Assembly (NCBI GenBank): GCA_036362985.1
Contig: JAYGXS010000002.1
Span: 84,797,871 to 84,861,870 of the forward strand
From: Ligula intestinalis
Lineage: Eukaryota > Platyhelminthes > Cestoda > Diphyllobothriidea > Diphyllobothriidae
Length of the DNA: 64,000 nucleotides
Direction: 5' to 3'
Shown: piece after piece, positions 23,305 through 35,214 of the stretch
Layout: each line of letters begins with the position of its first letter
How positions within the stretch are numbered: the first letter of the stretch is position 1
The notes under the pieces: model-generated
Told to the model about the DNA's origin: nothing
Databases searched by the model: none
What the model saw: only the letters and a program-made list of their open reading frames with translations
Made by a program: the position numbers and the translations under genes

Positions 23305-23690
23305 GGCAAAGGTTTGGCAGCTTTGGTTAATGTAATTGACTCAACGGTGAAAAAACTTGCGGCATTCGGCGGGATTCGAACCCGCATAGGATGGAAGGCC
23401 TTATAAGCAAGCCAACGCTCTACATACTTAAGCTACAAATGCCATGTTTCATAGCGTGATTTTTATCCCACTTGGATCGATATTACCCGCCCAACTTTGC
23501 CGCTCGTATGAAATCCACCAATACAAGACAGCGATTTAACTGTCCAAGCAGGATGTCTTCAACAGTCATCTAGAATCCACCAGAATGACTACTAGGCTGA
23601 CTTAAATATCAAGGAGGTTTGGCAGCTTAGATTAATTTAGTTTTTTTTCACAGTTAGGCCAACTAAATTAAACAAGTGAGAAGAAGAAGA
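23305..23690 (-). mobile_element. SINE-1 copy with tRNA-like core
   Basis: The tRNA-like core is 23362-23443 on the minus strand: GGCATTTG acceptor arm pairing with CGAATGCC, an A-box-like TAGCTTAAGT, AGAGCGTTGGCT, and a perfect B box GGTTCGAATCC. Downstream (minus sense) comes TTCACCGTTGAGTCAA ... GCTGCCAAACC; upstream comes the shared leader with CTAGTAGTCATTCTGGTGGA. The same tail-like segment also occurs upstream of the leader at 23622-23668. Confidence 0.75.
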
Positions 23691-23712
23691 CTCGATCGCT
23701 GGGATAATATGT

Positions 23713-24830
23713 TTATTCGCCTGACGTTTCGATATCCGTCGCGGATTCGTCATCAAAGACATGCGTAGCAGAAAGGTTAAGTATGCACAGACGTTTGCAG
23801 TATTTATAGGCCACAGTCATTACTGCAAGCATACAGTGACAATCAACGTTAATTGCCTTCTTGTGCGTGGACTGCTTGTTAGACGGCACGCGGGCTCTGA
23901 CCTGTTGAACTTTCGTCACGGGCGGTGAGCTTGGGCATAATGATTGCTCGGCCCACTGGCTCCCCGGTGTTGGCGTACGATGAGGCGGTGGCCTGCCCAT
24001 TCCTCAAGTGACGGCTTGCTTTGGCCACATTGAATCTCAGGATTGAATATGGATTGGGCAAATCGTTGCACTTGTTGATGGATTGGGGGCCCGTGAACCA
24101 TGACTCAAGTAGTTCTCGGCTCACCCGATTGTCACCTCTTGCGAGAATTTCGGCCTCATCAAATTTGAAGGTGTGGCCGGGTCTCGTCGAATGAGCCGCA
24201 ACTTGAGAATTGGCATCATTTCGCCGCACTGCAGCCGCATGTTTGGCAATTCGCGTCCTGAGAAATCTGCCAGTTTCTCCGACATAGTTGCTTTGACCGC
24301 AACTGCACTAGATCCTGTAGACTACCCCAGATGTTTCTTGCCGTGGCAGAGGGTCTTTTGGCTTCATTATCTGACGCCTTACGGTTGCCTCCGGCCTGTG
24401 TGCAACTCCAACTCCAAGTGGTGCGAGAAGGCGGCTGACTGCTTCCGATACGTTTTTGACGTACGGGATCGAACGTCAAATCTTGGGGTCGGTGCGCTTT
24501 TGTTGGCCAGCTCGTTTGCGCAAGCATCGGTTGACGAAGTTGTGTGGGTAGCCATTTTCTCTGAACACCCGTCGGAGGTATTCTTCCTCGGCAACTTTGT
24601 CTTTTTCTTCGCTGCAGTGCGTCTCAACACGACGATAGAGTGTTTTTACGCAACTGCGTTTGTGGCTGATTGGGTGGTTGCTATTGTAATTCAGTACTTG
24701 CATCGTGTTTGTCGCCTTCCTGAATACTTTAGTCTTCAGACCATGAAAATCTTTTCGACAAACGAGGCCATCGAGAAAAGCCAATTGACGTTGTTTACTG
24801 CAGTAAAACTTGGAGGACGCCTTGCAGTGT
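23713..24830 (-). mobile_element. Penelope-like element (family PLE-A): end of RT plus GIY-YIG domain
   Basis: The minus strand from 24800 reads QLAFLDGLVCRK, KVFRKATNTMQVLNYNSNHP, ISHKRSCVKTLYRRVETH and LRRVFRENGYP (C-terminal part of a PLE reverse transcriptase). A linker with VGVAHRPEATVRR follows, then CSCGQSNYVGETGRFLRTRI (GIY-YIG-like core), AVRRNDANSQVAAHSTRPGH, DEAEILARGDNR, SRELLESWFTGPQSINKC and a final open stretch to a stop near 23880. Several frame changes show decay. The GIY tyrosine region is degenerate. Beyond the stop, at 23727-23758, lies a hammerhead-like string. A diverged relative is at 38625-39090. Confidence 0.85.
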
Positions 24831-25550
24831 TCGGTAAGATTGATTGTCTGCTACCTCCCCCACGAGGAGTTTATCGATTCTAGTGTGACCCAAACCGTCA
24901 CTACGTCAAGCGGGCTCGCAGTGTAGGTGTCATCCAGAAGCATTTAATTGGCAGATGAAGCAGGACGCGAAAGAGTCGAAGAGAATCGCCACCTTAGGTT
25001 ACTGTTGACGGAAAATGCCGACGACAACTAAACCGGATCTCGAGACTAGAAGGAACATCTGCACTTAGGGAGATGAGGTCATGTCTGCTTCTTCTGCCTA
25101 AGTTGAAGGATAATACACCATCAATAGGAAGATGTTACCCAACATCCGCAATATTCACACTACCTCATCAGGAAACTCGAACAGCAATACAGATGTTTCT
25201 CGATGATGGCAAACAGTTGTTTGAAATAAAAACAACAACATAATTTCAACATGATTTAACGACAATTTTCAACAAAGATGGTCTTGTGCGGAGGAAGACA
25301 ATCACCAACCGTCATTGCTTATTTGATTCATTTGGCGTGACAAACTTTTATTTGCCGGGGGCGTAAGTGCACGTCAGTGCATTGAGTACAGTTTCGAAAA
25401 AGTCTATTTTTGAAGCCGTTTATATATGGGTGGTGTTGGCAACAGTGCAAAAAATGTGCTGGCGATGTCCTTCGCAGGAAGTGACACGTGTCTATTAGGT
25501 TAGCTGCAGGCTGTTCTGTTGGTCTATGCTCGGCGTATAGTGCAATTGCC
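24825..25550 (+). repeat. RepC, second copy
   Basis: Second copy of the repeat at 17930-18740, with several small deletions. It sits exactly between a minus-strand PLE-A fragment on its left and a plus-strand PLE-B fragment on its right, so it may be a terminal or linking part of a PLE insertion. Confidence 0.75.
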
Positions 25551-25554
25551 CTCA

Positions 25555-26010
25555 AATGATAGTCGAACAGGCAATAAACAAGCACACAGATACAAAGCAA
25601 CCATATGCAGCAGAGTTATGAGAATAAAAGTGCGACTTGCTCTAAATGAACAATCTGGGTTAGTGTACTGCATCCCATGCATAAGCTGTCCTTGTAACTA
25701 CAGAGGCCAAAATAAACGCATGTTCAGATCACGCATATATGAAAACAAATTAACTGTAAGAGGAGACGATGAATCATCACAAGTTGCAGCTCATACCTAT
25801 GAATCAGGCCATAAATTCAACTTCGCTACCGTCAACGCACTCGCTCATGCAGGGAATTGATTATAGCCTGGTCCATGGATTGGATTTCAATCAACCGGTG
25901 TATTGAATTGGCGCAAGCGTACAGAGCTTTGCGCAATCACGTACATTCGTGCTCAGATGTCAATCAAAGTAACTTGGTCCACAGCCTTGATGAACGTTGG
26001 CACCATGGAT
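25555..26010 (+). mobile_element. Penelope-like element fragment (family PLE-B), GIY-YIG end
   Basis: Plus-strand frame: AHRYKATICSRVMRIKVRL, NEQSGLVYCIPCISCPCNYR, RSRIYENKLTVRGDDESSQ and VAAHTYESGHKFNFA, ending at a TGA at 25858-25860. After a frame change, a degraded SWSMDWISINRCIELAQAYR C-terminus follows. Same family as 13255-13690 and 37655-37990. No RT is left. Confidence 0.8.
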
Positions 26011-27320
26011 GGTTAATAAACCTATACTTTTATAATTGCCACCCCTTGCCGCCTCTTACACCACTGTTTCATACCCCTTACAATCTGACGACCTCTGACA
26101 GTTTATTGGTGTACGCACACTCTATTTAGCCTTTTTTTCTTGCTGTTTCTTATCTCTGACGATGGACCCTTGTATGAATTCGAATGCTCAGGATAATAAA
26201 CAAATTGGTTCGGTGGTCGAAAATCCTTGTTCCTTATCCATGCAAATATCTGGAACGTGAAAGTCTTCATTCATTTATGACCAGCTTTTTATCCGACCGG
26301 TAAAGCCCAGTAAATCAGAAATACTAACCTGCTGCAAGGAGAAAGGTTCGGCAACCGACCATCTTGTGAAATGTTCCAATGTGACGGCGAACATTCCCGC
26401 CTAGGGACTAAGTCTTTTCTGAGTCAGGTAGATGGGACTTGCCTCCATAGCGAACGTGTATTTCATGTAAACCTCTAGATTTTTGCGTACTTCTTCTTGT
26501 ACGTTTACTTTAAACTACCGTCTTCGGCTACTAAATAAAATGAAATGCTTATTTGCTTCAGGTATCGAGGACTTTTTAGAGGCATGATTCGATTAATTCA
26601 CTCTGTGCTGAATGTTTGGCGAAGTTATAAACCTAGAACAACTAATAATAAGGTTTATTTGTAAAGCACATCCTTGGCGCCGTCAAAAACAGATAGAACA
26701 CTGCAACTTGTGAATGACACCAAAAGTGGAAGTCTATGCTAGAAAAAAATCAACCGGTGATAACTGTTGACGTTATGTCAAAGAGGATGGGTTAATTCAC
26801 ACAATGACTGTGCACATTTAATGGCTTTATGGTGCTTGTAAACGAACCAAAACTATTATGCCCTAGTTCGACCGATAAAAAGATTGGGTGGTTTTTAGAC
26901 GAATGCCTAAATTGCAACGAAGGGCATAAAGAACGCGGAAATCACAGTAGGAAATTCTAATCAAGAACAGTCCAATATTCATTATTCGCTCGATTCTATT
27001 TGGGTTTAAGTTCCATATATGTCCCCGCCTGCCCGTCGTTTCCTTCGTTCGCAGACATGTCACTCTCCAACTATGAAGTAAGAGACCACGGAAAAGAATT
27101 TTATTGGACTACTGAATTTATATTTAATAAAATTCCCTGGATTGGCGCCCATGGTAATCGATGTGTTTGAATGTTTGCCAGCGATTCGGATGGCCATTAG
27201 GAAAGCTGACTTCCTGGAATGAGAAATTCCGAATCACAGGCTAGAACGCAAGAACGCCTCTAACAATGGCTTACGCATGTTCTCATTATGCGTGGGATTA
27301 TCTAGGAATGTTAAGGTTAG
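26010..27320. other. No recognisable content
   Basis: About 1.3 kb of AT-rich sequence. I find no repeat shared with the rest of the window, no RNA gene and no protein similarity. Confidence 0.4.
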
Positions 27321-27324
27321 TATA

Positions 27325-27830
27325 GTTAATCCTAACAACTGCGATCTTCAGGCCACGATCCTCAGGAGAAGATAACTCATGGGAGGCCAGAGAAGTAGGA
27401 AAAACTTATTATGTACAGCAGGATTCGAAGAATAGGTAAGAGGAGATTTCAATTTCGGACGAGTTCAGTCCGCTGCCTAGAGGGCCGGGCTCGTTGTGAC
27501 GTCTGGCGGCAGTGACCACATTGACATCCTTGTCCAGACGGACTGAGGCCACCTACAAATTGAGGCTAGTCTACTAACGCGGGCATCCCACCTGACGATT
27601 GATGTCAAGCTACTGTGGATTGAGGCCAGTACGGAAGACACGGTGCGAATGCCGACAACGTCAGTTCTCGCCTTGCGCCAGGTTCCTGCCGAGAATTGCC
27701 TTCGCACGAGGTCATATGCGCGGGGTGACCTCGTCTGTGGCAGCACGAGTTAGGAGGAACTCACGCTGCGTAGCCATGATAGGCTGGTACGATACAATAC
27801 GGGTGCACAGTATGGATTGGGTGGTATCAA
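27325..27830 (+). repeat. RepE, second copy
   Basis: Second copy of 22735-23080, longer on the right. Shared strings include CTGCGATCTTCAGGCC, GATGGGAGG-like, CTTGTCCAGACGGACTGAGG and CGCGGGCATCCCA. Confidence 0.55.
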
Positions 27831-28260
27831 AATAGCCCACACCGACAAATACTTTCCCACACATGCCACAGCAGTAATATTGACCATTTCGGTCAGTTTA
27901 GTATCACTGTCGTTCTGAATGCCCGGGCCAAAGCCCTAAAAGCCGGTATCGCCGAGCATTCTGTATCTCTGGTATCGTCGTCATTCACACTGGCTGCAGT
28001 CTGCGTAACCAAACTGAAAGCTGGTGATACGCAAGCAGAGGCTGTTAATCTCTTGGTTTCTCTTCTCGTCGGGTAGGGGAATTTAAATACCAAGATGGAG
28101 AAATACAAGGCACTGATCAATTGGATATATGACCAACAGGCGGCGAGAAATCACTGCATGATTTGTGAAATGGCTTTGTCGCCTTGAAGCTTAACACAAA
28201 TAAAGGCAATGTATCGCCAGAGTTTTAGATGGTCAGCATGTTTGAAATGAAGCACATGCT
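27830..28260. other. No recognisable content
   Basis: Spacer between RepE and RepD copies. Open frames are short and unfamiliar. Confidence 0.35.
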
Positions 28261-29840
28261 TGTCCGAAAACCTGGAGTCAGTTCAATGCTAGACTCCAAG
28301 AAAAGGCAGCATTTCACTTTGTAAGGCCAACCACTGCATAAAATTCACTAACAGCTGACCCAGGTTTTTAAAGCTGCTCTCTCTCTCGCCACTCTTGTTT
28401 CTGCTTCGACGGGCAGACAAGGGGAAGTTGATGTGGTTTGTAGTCAGCTTGGAAATTGACACTTCTTCTATCGTCTAACCTTCCAATCTCATCACTGTCT
28501 CTTCTGACCCGCGCCTGGTACTAATACTAAGCATGAACAGTCCCAGGTGCACAGTACAGCGCGTCAATGCAATTCCATGTCAGACAAAGATAATGTACTT
28601 TTAAGGGGGGGAGGGAGGGCAAGACACTCTCTGAAAAATGAGTCAGTCCGAATTGGGTAGGCCTCTGGCGAGGCCTGTCCGTGTGTTGACTCATCGTGGG
28701 ATGCGTGGCGTCCCAACAGTGTCATAAGTAGTCCAATGTTCGTCGTTTCGCAGTTTTTCTTTCTGCCGTTTCCTCTGCTCATCGCCATTCCCCGCGGCTA
28801 ATGGTGTTGCATTATATCATGATGATGAAAACACTTTTTTTCAAATCAGGCTCACTAGAATCAGAGAACCAGGATCTATGTGAATGGTGAGGGCGGCATT
28901 TTCATGCTACCTACGAGGTGATTCAGAGCCACACTCTTGCATACCCTTACAAAATACGGTATTGGGTGGGTTAGAGTACACACAGTCAAAAACGTACCAG
29001 TGTTACAGCTGGTTTCAGTCGGTACATCACGGATCTTGTTTGCGCTGCTTATGATGCGTTACTGGTTAGTTTCTTTCCAGAGACACTAAGAGGTACGCGA
29101 CAGCAGTCGAAGTAAAAATGAACATTAACATTGTTTTCTACAAAATCACGACCAGCACTTTAGGCCTAGCGGTCGGTGATATCAGCCCGGTCGCAGTAGA
29201 AGAATTGTTTGGGTTAGTGAACAATTACTTCAGGCGGAAGCGGGTAAGGAAGGGGTGTGATGAACTATTGGCTAAAACTATGTGACCACTCATTATGACG
29301 TCTTCACCAAAGCTCTTGTTTAGTGTCGTGCTTACAGATGGTTCTCCGAGCTTTTATCTCGGATCACGCTTATGTATGAAACTGGTCAGCCGTGCCCTTC
29401 TTACTTGGCGGGTAAGGGTTTCTTGTAAGCAACATCGTGGCTTACTTTAGCGCAACTAAGTAAACTTAAAAATAAATTTAACCAAAACTAATAAAACCAA
29501 ATAATAAACTAAACAATAGACTTAACCAAATAAAACCTAAACTACACCCAATAAAACAAAAAAAATCAACAAATAAGCTGATGACTAAAGTAAAATAAAT
29601 AATAAACTACCACGAACTACATAGTTGATAATGTGACATTAAACTACACTGTTATGAACAAGGAACCGTTAATATTTGCTGAGTCACAGAGTTCACCCAT
29701 GCTGTGATGATGTGCCGAGTTTGTCGTCCAAGAACCGCTTTTATCGATTATGACGAACACTACGTAAAACATCAAATAAGCGTGAACTCACGAACAATTA
29801 TAACAACTTAGAGAGCGACCCAATGCGTTGACTAAAGTAT
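28260..29840 (+). repeat. RepD, second copy
   Basis: Second copy of 20330-22080 in the same orientation, including the A-rich ACTAAA-type tract (29455-29620) and the GAGTTCACCCATGCTG block (about 29690). It has a G-rich run (28605-28618) and a different middle. Confidence 0.7.
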
Positions 29841-30560
29841 CGTATTAAAAGATAATGGCTTTTACTAAGAGGAAAACGCTTCACAATTGTTGACACTTAA
29901 AAAGCTACTATGAATAATCTTTTTAAGGAAAAACCGAAAGGCTGAAAACGCACTGGACCTATCTAACAAGCTAGGTTTATGAGAGCCTATGAAATCGGCA
30001 AGGGCGTATCGTGGTCGCTGCTCCGTGACCTCGAGGATCTCGAAACCCCTACAATACCTTCTTCTGTGTTCCTATAAATATACGACCTCTATCCGTGATA
30101 GGCTATCCTGTCCCGCCTTAACATTCTTATCAGCACGACGCTCATATCTCGTGTACATTTTCTCACATAAATGACAGTTTTTTCCTCATTTAAATCCCTA
30201 AATCTCATTTAAAATCTCTATAGTTTCCGATAATTGCCCAAGCAGTTTTTTCATTGCCTTCTCTTTTTTTGATTTTCTTCTATCTAATAGCGCGTGTGCT
30301 TGGCGTCGCATATGAGGTGGGATACTATAATTATCTAATTAAACTACGCGTGATGATTTCGTAGTAATGTATGTTCCTTATTTTCCGCTAACTGATGTCT
30401 GCTAACTTTTCATCTGCAATCATATAAATGACCACTATTTGAATTTTTCTACTGTGTCGATGCATTTTTCAGTCATTAGCTCACCGATAGAGAGCTCAAA
30501 TGCGTTGGCCTATCTTTCCCTCAATAAACCTAAACTGAATTGAATGATTGCACCGGTGAA
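29840..30560. other. No recognisable content
   Basis: AT-rich sequence between RepD and a LINE. No similarity noted. Confidence 0.35.
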
Positions 30561-30564
30561 GGCC

Positions 30565-30930
30565 TCATTCACACTCCTAGATCCCCCAGAGCTTTTACCT
30601 CTGGTGGCGGTGTGTAATTCCGATAGCACACTGGGCGCAGGGATGGTCCTACCTGTTTGCTGAATATTGTATTTTTGTAACATAGACCATGGGAGCCCGG
30701 GGTTTTATTATCGATCATGTACAAGTTCGTCCATATATGTGTTTCGGCATCTTCGTTGCGAATGACGTTGCAGAGCTTTATGCCATCAGCAAATATGTCG
30801 AATTCGCAGTTCAACCCAGAGATATAGTCATCGAAATATATATAAGAAAGAGGATATGGTCAAGAAATGAATCGAGACACTTAGTATTAGGATTATTCAT
30901 AAAAAGCGGCCCAATTGAACGTTCAGGCGA
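30565..30930 (-). mobile_element. LINE (CR1/Jockey-like) RT palm segment, inverted relative to its neighbour
   Basis: The minus strand reads ILFLIYI, then DDYISGLNCEFDIFADGIKL (the catalytic FADD box has become FADG), NVIRNEDAETHIWTNL, and ends PEVKALGDLGV, the usual 'DLGV' block after the palm. The segment that should come next in the protein is on the opposite strand from about 30960, so the two look like parts of one insertion with an inverted 5' half. Confidence 0.75.
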
Positions 30931-30959
30931 CGTTATCGGCCCACCCACAGACAAAGGCA

Positions 30960-31470
30960 CGCGCAAACCATGCGAAATTTGAGGTCGCGCAAGCCGCCTA
31001 GGAAAAATATTTGGCGCTTTTGTGAGACCATATCTTGACTACGGAATGCCAGTTTGCACACCGTAGTTGAAAAAAAGATGTCGACCTTCTCGAAAAAGTG
31101 CAACGGAGGGCGACAAAAATGACCGATGATCTCACGGACTTACCATATCAGAAGAGATTGATCAAGCTTGACTTTTTTCCCTTGTCTTACAGGCACGTAC
31201 AATGCAACCTGCTCTGGACATTCTGAATAATCTGGGGCCACGGTTACTCCCTGAAATTTGAGGATTTCTTCGAGTAGGGCAGCACAACTCACCTGTGAGG
31301 CCTTCCTTGCATAGTCACAAACAAACGCCCTCGATAGGACTTCAGAAAGTTTTCCTTCAGCCAACGAGTGCTATGACCTTGGAATTTACTGTAAAAGGAG
31401 GCGGTTTCCGTTGACACCATCGCTGAGTTCAAAAGAAGATTTGATGCCATTTTATTTGACAAAATGCAGC
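30960..31470 (+). mobile_element. LINE (CR1/Jockey-like) RT thumb and C-terminus
   Basis: Plus-strand translation: GAFVRPYLDYGMPVCTP, a stop, then after a +1 change at an A-run DVDLLEKVQRRATKM, DLPYQKRLIKLDFFPLSYR, and a decayed tail DFRKFSFSQRV and VDTIAEFKRRFDAILF. Several stops are present. This is a different LINE family from the RTE-like copies. Confidence 0.8.
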
Positions 31471-31769
31471 TATCAAAACATGATTTCTTATTTCTAATAC
31501 TGTAAACCATTTTCGTGGCTCTAGGCTGGTTGCATACTCTTTTGCACTGTTTCGCGACAATTTGTTTGAATGTCTGCCACACTACCATATCTTGCTAAAA
31601 CTTCATATTGACTGAAACAATGATATGGTTTACTTTATATTACTGGAGCTCCCAACGTCATTCCTTGCCTTTAACCCTTCAGCTTTCTACAAATTGCTAA
31701 TAGAAACAAAAATGTGTGTTCATGGACATAATTGAGAAGGCAAAGTGATCATGAGTACCAACGATTTAT

Positions 31770-32640
31770 TGTCCTGACGTTTCGGTATCAGACAAGCTTC
31801 CATTGTCAAATGTGGTAAATGCACGAATGTTCACAGTATTTATAGGTTAAATATACCTGGGCATGGAGATGACTGTTGTCATGCGGTTGCGCGCTCGTCT
31901 CGTCAGGGGGTCCTGGTGGCATTAGTATGACAATTACCACTGATCGGGTTCGAATTGTTCGTCAGTTGGGCTCAACCGACGTCATGCCACGTTCACACCT
32001 TCCCCTTGAGGTGCAGATTGCGGTTACCATGTTCGCGTTCTCATATCGGTTGCTACCGGCTTGGCACTCAAAGTGTGCGTGGACTCGCGTTCACCCACGC
32101 TCCCATCCTGTTGGCCATATCGTAGGCTTGTGGTCGAAAATGCCTACACCACATTTGTGTTTGCGTCCTGTGGGCCTACGCCCTCTGAAGTCGGTTGGTG
32201 TGTCTGGCCGGAGTTCTTGTATGTGGTTCACCTTCTTGTGTTTTTTCCCGTAAAGCTTGGTAGGTTACTGGTTGTGTCACAAGGAAATTAATGGAGTGAG
32301 TTGTGGTATGCCAGGCTTCGAGCGGCTCCCTGGCCGTTTGGTCGCTCCCTCGCCCTACGACCTCATGTCTTTGAAAGCGAACAGGTGCCCAGTGGCTGCC
32401 CAATGTTCTGTCACGAGCGAGGGTCGGTCCTGTCTGCACACCACCATCTCGTGCTGGGTCAAATGTTTGCCCGTTGCCCCTCCATATTTCACTTCAAAGG
32501 AACTGCAGCTGATCTGGTACACGACGTTGGCAATTTCACCTCGGGAGAGGGAGGCACTTGATTTCATTAACAATTGTCTGATCGTTGCCTCGGGTCTGTG
32601 GGCGATGCCAGTACCCAATGGCTGTGGGATTTGAGCAGCC
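31770..32640 (-). mobile_element. Penelope-like element fragment with GIY-YIG remnant
   Basis: The minus strand from about 32618 gives GTGIAHRPEATIRQL, ANVVYQISCSSFEVKYGGA, TGKHLTQHEMVV, TEHWAATGHLFAF and, in another frame, REPLEAWHTTTHSINF. GIY-YIG residues are largely lost. The 3' side down to 31775 contains CGAAACGTCAGGAC on the minus strand, the same string found beyond the PLE-A copy at 23.7 kb, and a shared CACAGTATTTATAGG-type segment. Confidence 0.7.
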
Positions 32641-33960
32641 GCTTCAGACGCGTTTGCGATTTATGGTAGCGCCCGCTATATTTTATAAAGTGGAGTAGGC
32701 CGGCTGACCCGATTAGAAAGCCAACGGTCAAACAACAAAAAGCCTCACACTAACCAGACCCATTTAAAGGCCTTATCCCGCCAATGTGCAGTTCAAAGCG
32801 CATTTCTGGAATGCTCGTTGGTGGGCAAGAGTATGGCATGACATGCCACTTGAAAGACGAGGGCTTTTGGTTATAAAAATCATGCATGGACGTACTCCAT
32901 GCAGCACCCTCTCTATGGTTGTAGCCTGCACGAGTTACCACTTTGAGCTTCAATCGTGCGACTCCTTTACAACCGATAATAATGAGGATAGAAGTACCTA
33001 TTTTGTGTAAAAAAAACCTTATTTGAACCGAATACGTTATAAACTGTGCAGTTAACGACCAATAATATGACGACGGCTGCAATAAATATTGCAGCAGATT
33101 TTGATGATAAGGAAACAAAGCCATCAATTGTAAGGAATTTTTATAATAACTGGTCTATTTATAGCGCATTAGTCGCGATAGCCAACGTTAGCTGTGTCTT
33201 GATCACCTGGGCACATCTACTTATGACTCAACCAACATATTTTCAGCTAGCAGAAAACACGATTTAAAAGTGAAGCAAATGTATAAGCCTGACGTCTTCG
33301 TTCTTGTATTATATTTTAATTTCCCCGTTAAAACAGGTTCATGATTTCAGTTTCCTTTATCGCAGAACCTTTCCTGTTTGTTTTTGTAGGTTGATCAACA
33401 TTGCGTTAATCGGTGTGTAAGCTGTGTCTTCGTACTTGAATTTTCCGTAAGTGGTCAATCAGCAGTTAACTCCTTTGTGTATAGCTATAGCTCAACTTGG
33501 CGTCTAATTAAGTGAGCAGTTTGACACTTTTCTGATAAAAAATCAGTACCCCATGACCAAGCGGTACGAGCGACTCTTCTTTCAAAACCTTTGTCTATTC
33601 TTTGTGGTTACACCGATCCGACGATGCCCCATGGCTAGTTTACCTTAGACATTTACTGTTGCAGCTACAATTGCACGTAGTATATAAACGAGTTTCCTTC
33701 CACGGAGCATAACAAACTGCCACCAATGACATTAGTAGTTTTTGAAAAATTAGTGGTTTTGTTCACGATCGTGAACAAATGTGTTATGAGTGCGAGTTGG
33801 CTCCTTATTCGACCAAAATTTCGCTTGCATCATTTCACACCCTACGATTTGTCGTAGTATAACTAAAGAGCTCAACCGTTTTTCTTTAGAGAGGCCAATG
33901 GCTTAGTTTGGAAGCTTTCTATTTGTCCTGAAGGGCTGTGTTAAAGCGTTAGTTGACTTG
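32640..33960. other. No recognisable content
   Basis: AT-rich; two short open frames (32750-33127 minus and 33046-33267 plus) have no recognisable features. Confidence 0.35.
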
Positions 33961-33964
33961 ACTT

Positions 33965-34560
33965 CTTCAGCTCCTGCGTGTAGGTAGTGGCGTTGAAATA
34001 GAGATTTGTAGCTCTGAAGCCATAAGGTGTGCACCAAAAAGTGTGTGCCTAAAGAACCGCATTTGTCTTTCTTTAATTGTTGGAGATATCCTCGTGATTT
34101 TGTGCAAATAATGTGAACTATCTGAAAAGTGTGAGCACTTCATTCGATGTGCCGTTCTCAGTTGACAGTCAGACATTTTCAGCATTGAGGACCGTGCATG
34201 AATGTTAAGTGAGTGAACGACTGGCATACGACGATGCTTTTGGTGCTTAAGGTATCTCGACAACCCTACGGACCGCTTCTAGGACTTGAAGAACCCTCGA
34301 AAATTCTTGTACCCGGTTCATTTAATATCAGCTTCGTCCTAACATATTTAACCTTGTCCACTCTAAGCAGACAACCATGAACTCCAAGCCTAATTAAAAA
34401 TGTAAAGGCAAAATACCGGCCTTTTGATCCATTTTGCCAGAAATGCTGCGTTTCCCAGTTAAAATAGCTTAATAATACAAATAAAATATGTCGGCAGCAT
34501 AGTCGAGGTCAATTAGCAACCAGCTTTTCGCATATTTTACAGTGTCTAAGTGACTTCAGA
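33965..34560 (-). mobile_element. RTE-like LINE fragment, heavily decayed
   Basis: The minus strand shows LDYAADI at about 34500 (a degenerate YADD box), and HKITRISPTIKERQMRFFRH near 34060, matching the ITRISQAIQ-RRMRWFGHVLRR block of the two better copies. The spacing between the two blocks is shortened, so internal sequence has been lost. Confidence 0.7.
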
Positions 34561-35214
34561 CCATTCCGAGATTTTTGTCCGTCACCTAGTTGAGCGGGGT
34601 GCATGATAGGACACATCCCCTACCAGACATCGTCGGGTATGTTTTTAATGACCATGGAGTCTTGACCGCCTTAATTTAACACGAATTACGGTTGAATCTC
34701 TCTTTGTAGCCTCAGAGTAGTCCGCAGTCTACGAACATCCCTTTACCTAGTACAATGAGGCATTCGGTGTCCTAGCTCTCTGCACACAACATCGTTATAA
34801 ATTCGTTAGCGCTCTAACCGTGTCCCTAGACTCTGTCTACCAACTTTTCTCATGAATGTATTTTGGAAAGTGCAGCAGCCACCTCTTACTGGTTTTCGGT
34901 TCAAAAAACAAAGTTAATGACGCCTTTTACTGCACCTCACAGCCAGTACAGGGCTAAACCAAAGAGCTAACTTATGATGGAAAATCTTGGGAAAAGTTCT
35001 GGCTGGCTGAAGTTTCAGCATCTGATATCCTTTCTGACCGTCTCAATTTCAGATATGTGTCATGAGACTACCCGTTTTAAACTGTAAGACCGCAAGAAAT
35101 CGTAAACCAGGTGCCCTGTGTCGAAGACCTACTTATAGTGAGTGTTATCGGCAAACCAAGCCAAATTTGCAAAATAATCTATTTTTCTCTGATAGTAAAG
35201 GGAAAGTTTTGTTG

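Noticed and set aside
24173..24883. 236-codon plus-strand open frame
   Set aside because: It is the complement of the PLE-A remnant, whose minus-strand motifs explain the sequence. The plus-strand protein has no family features.
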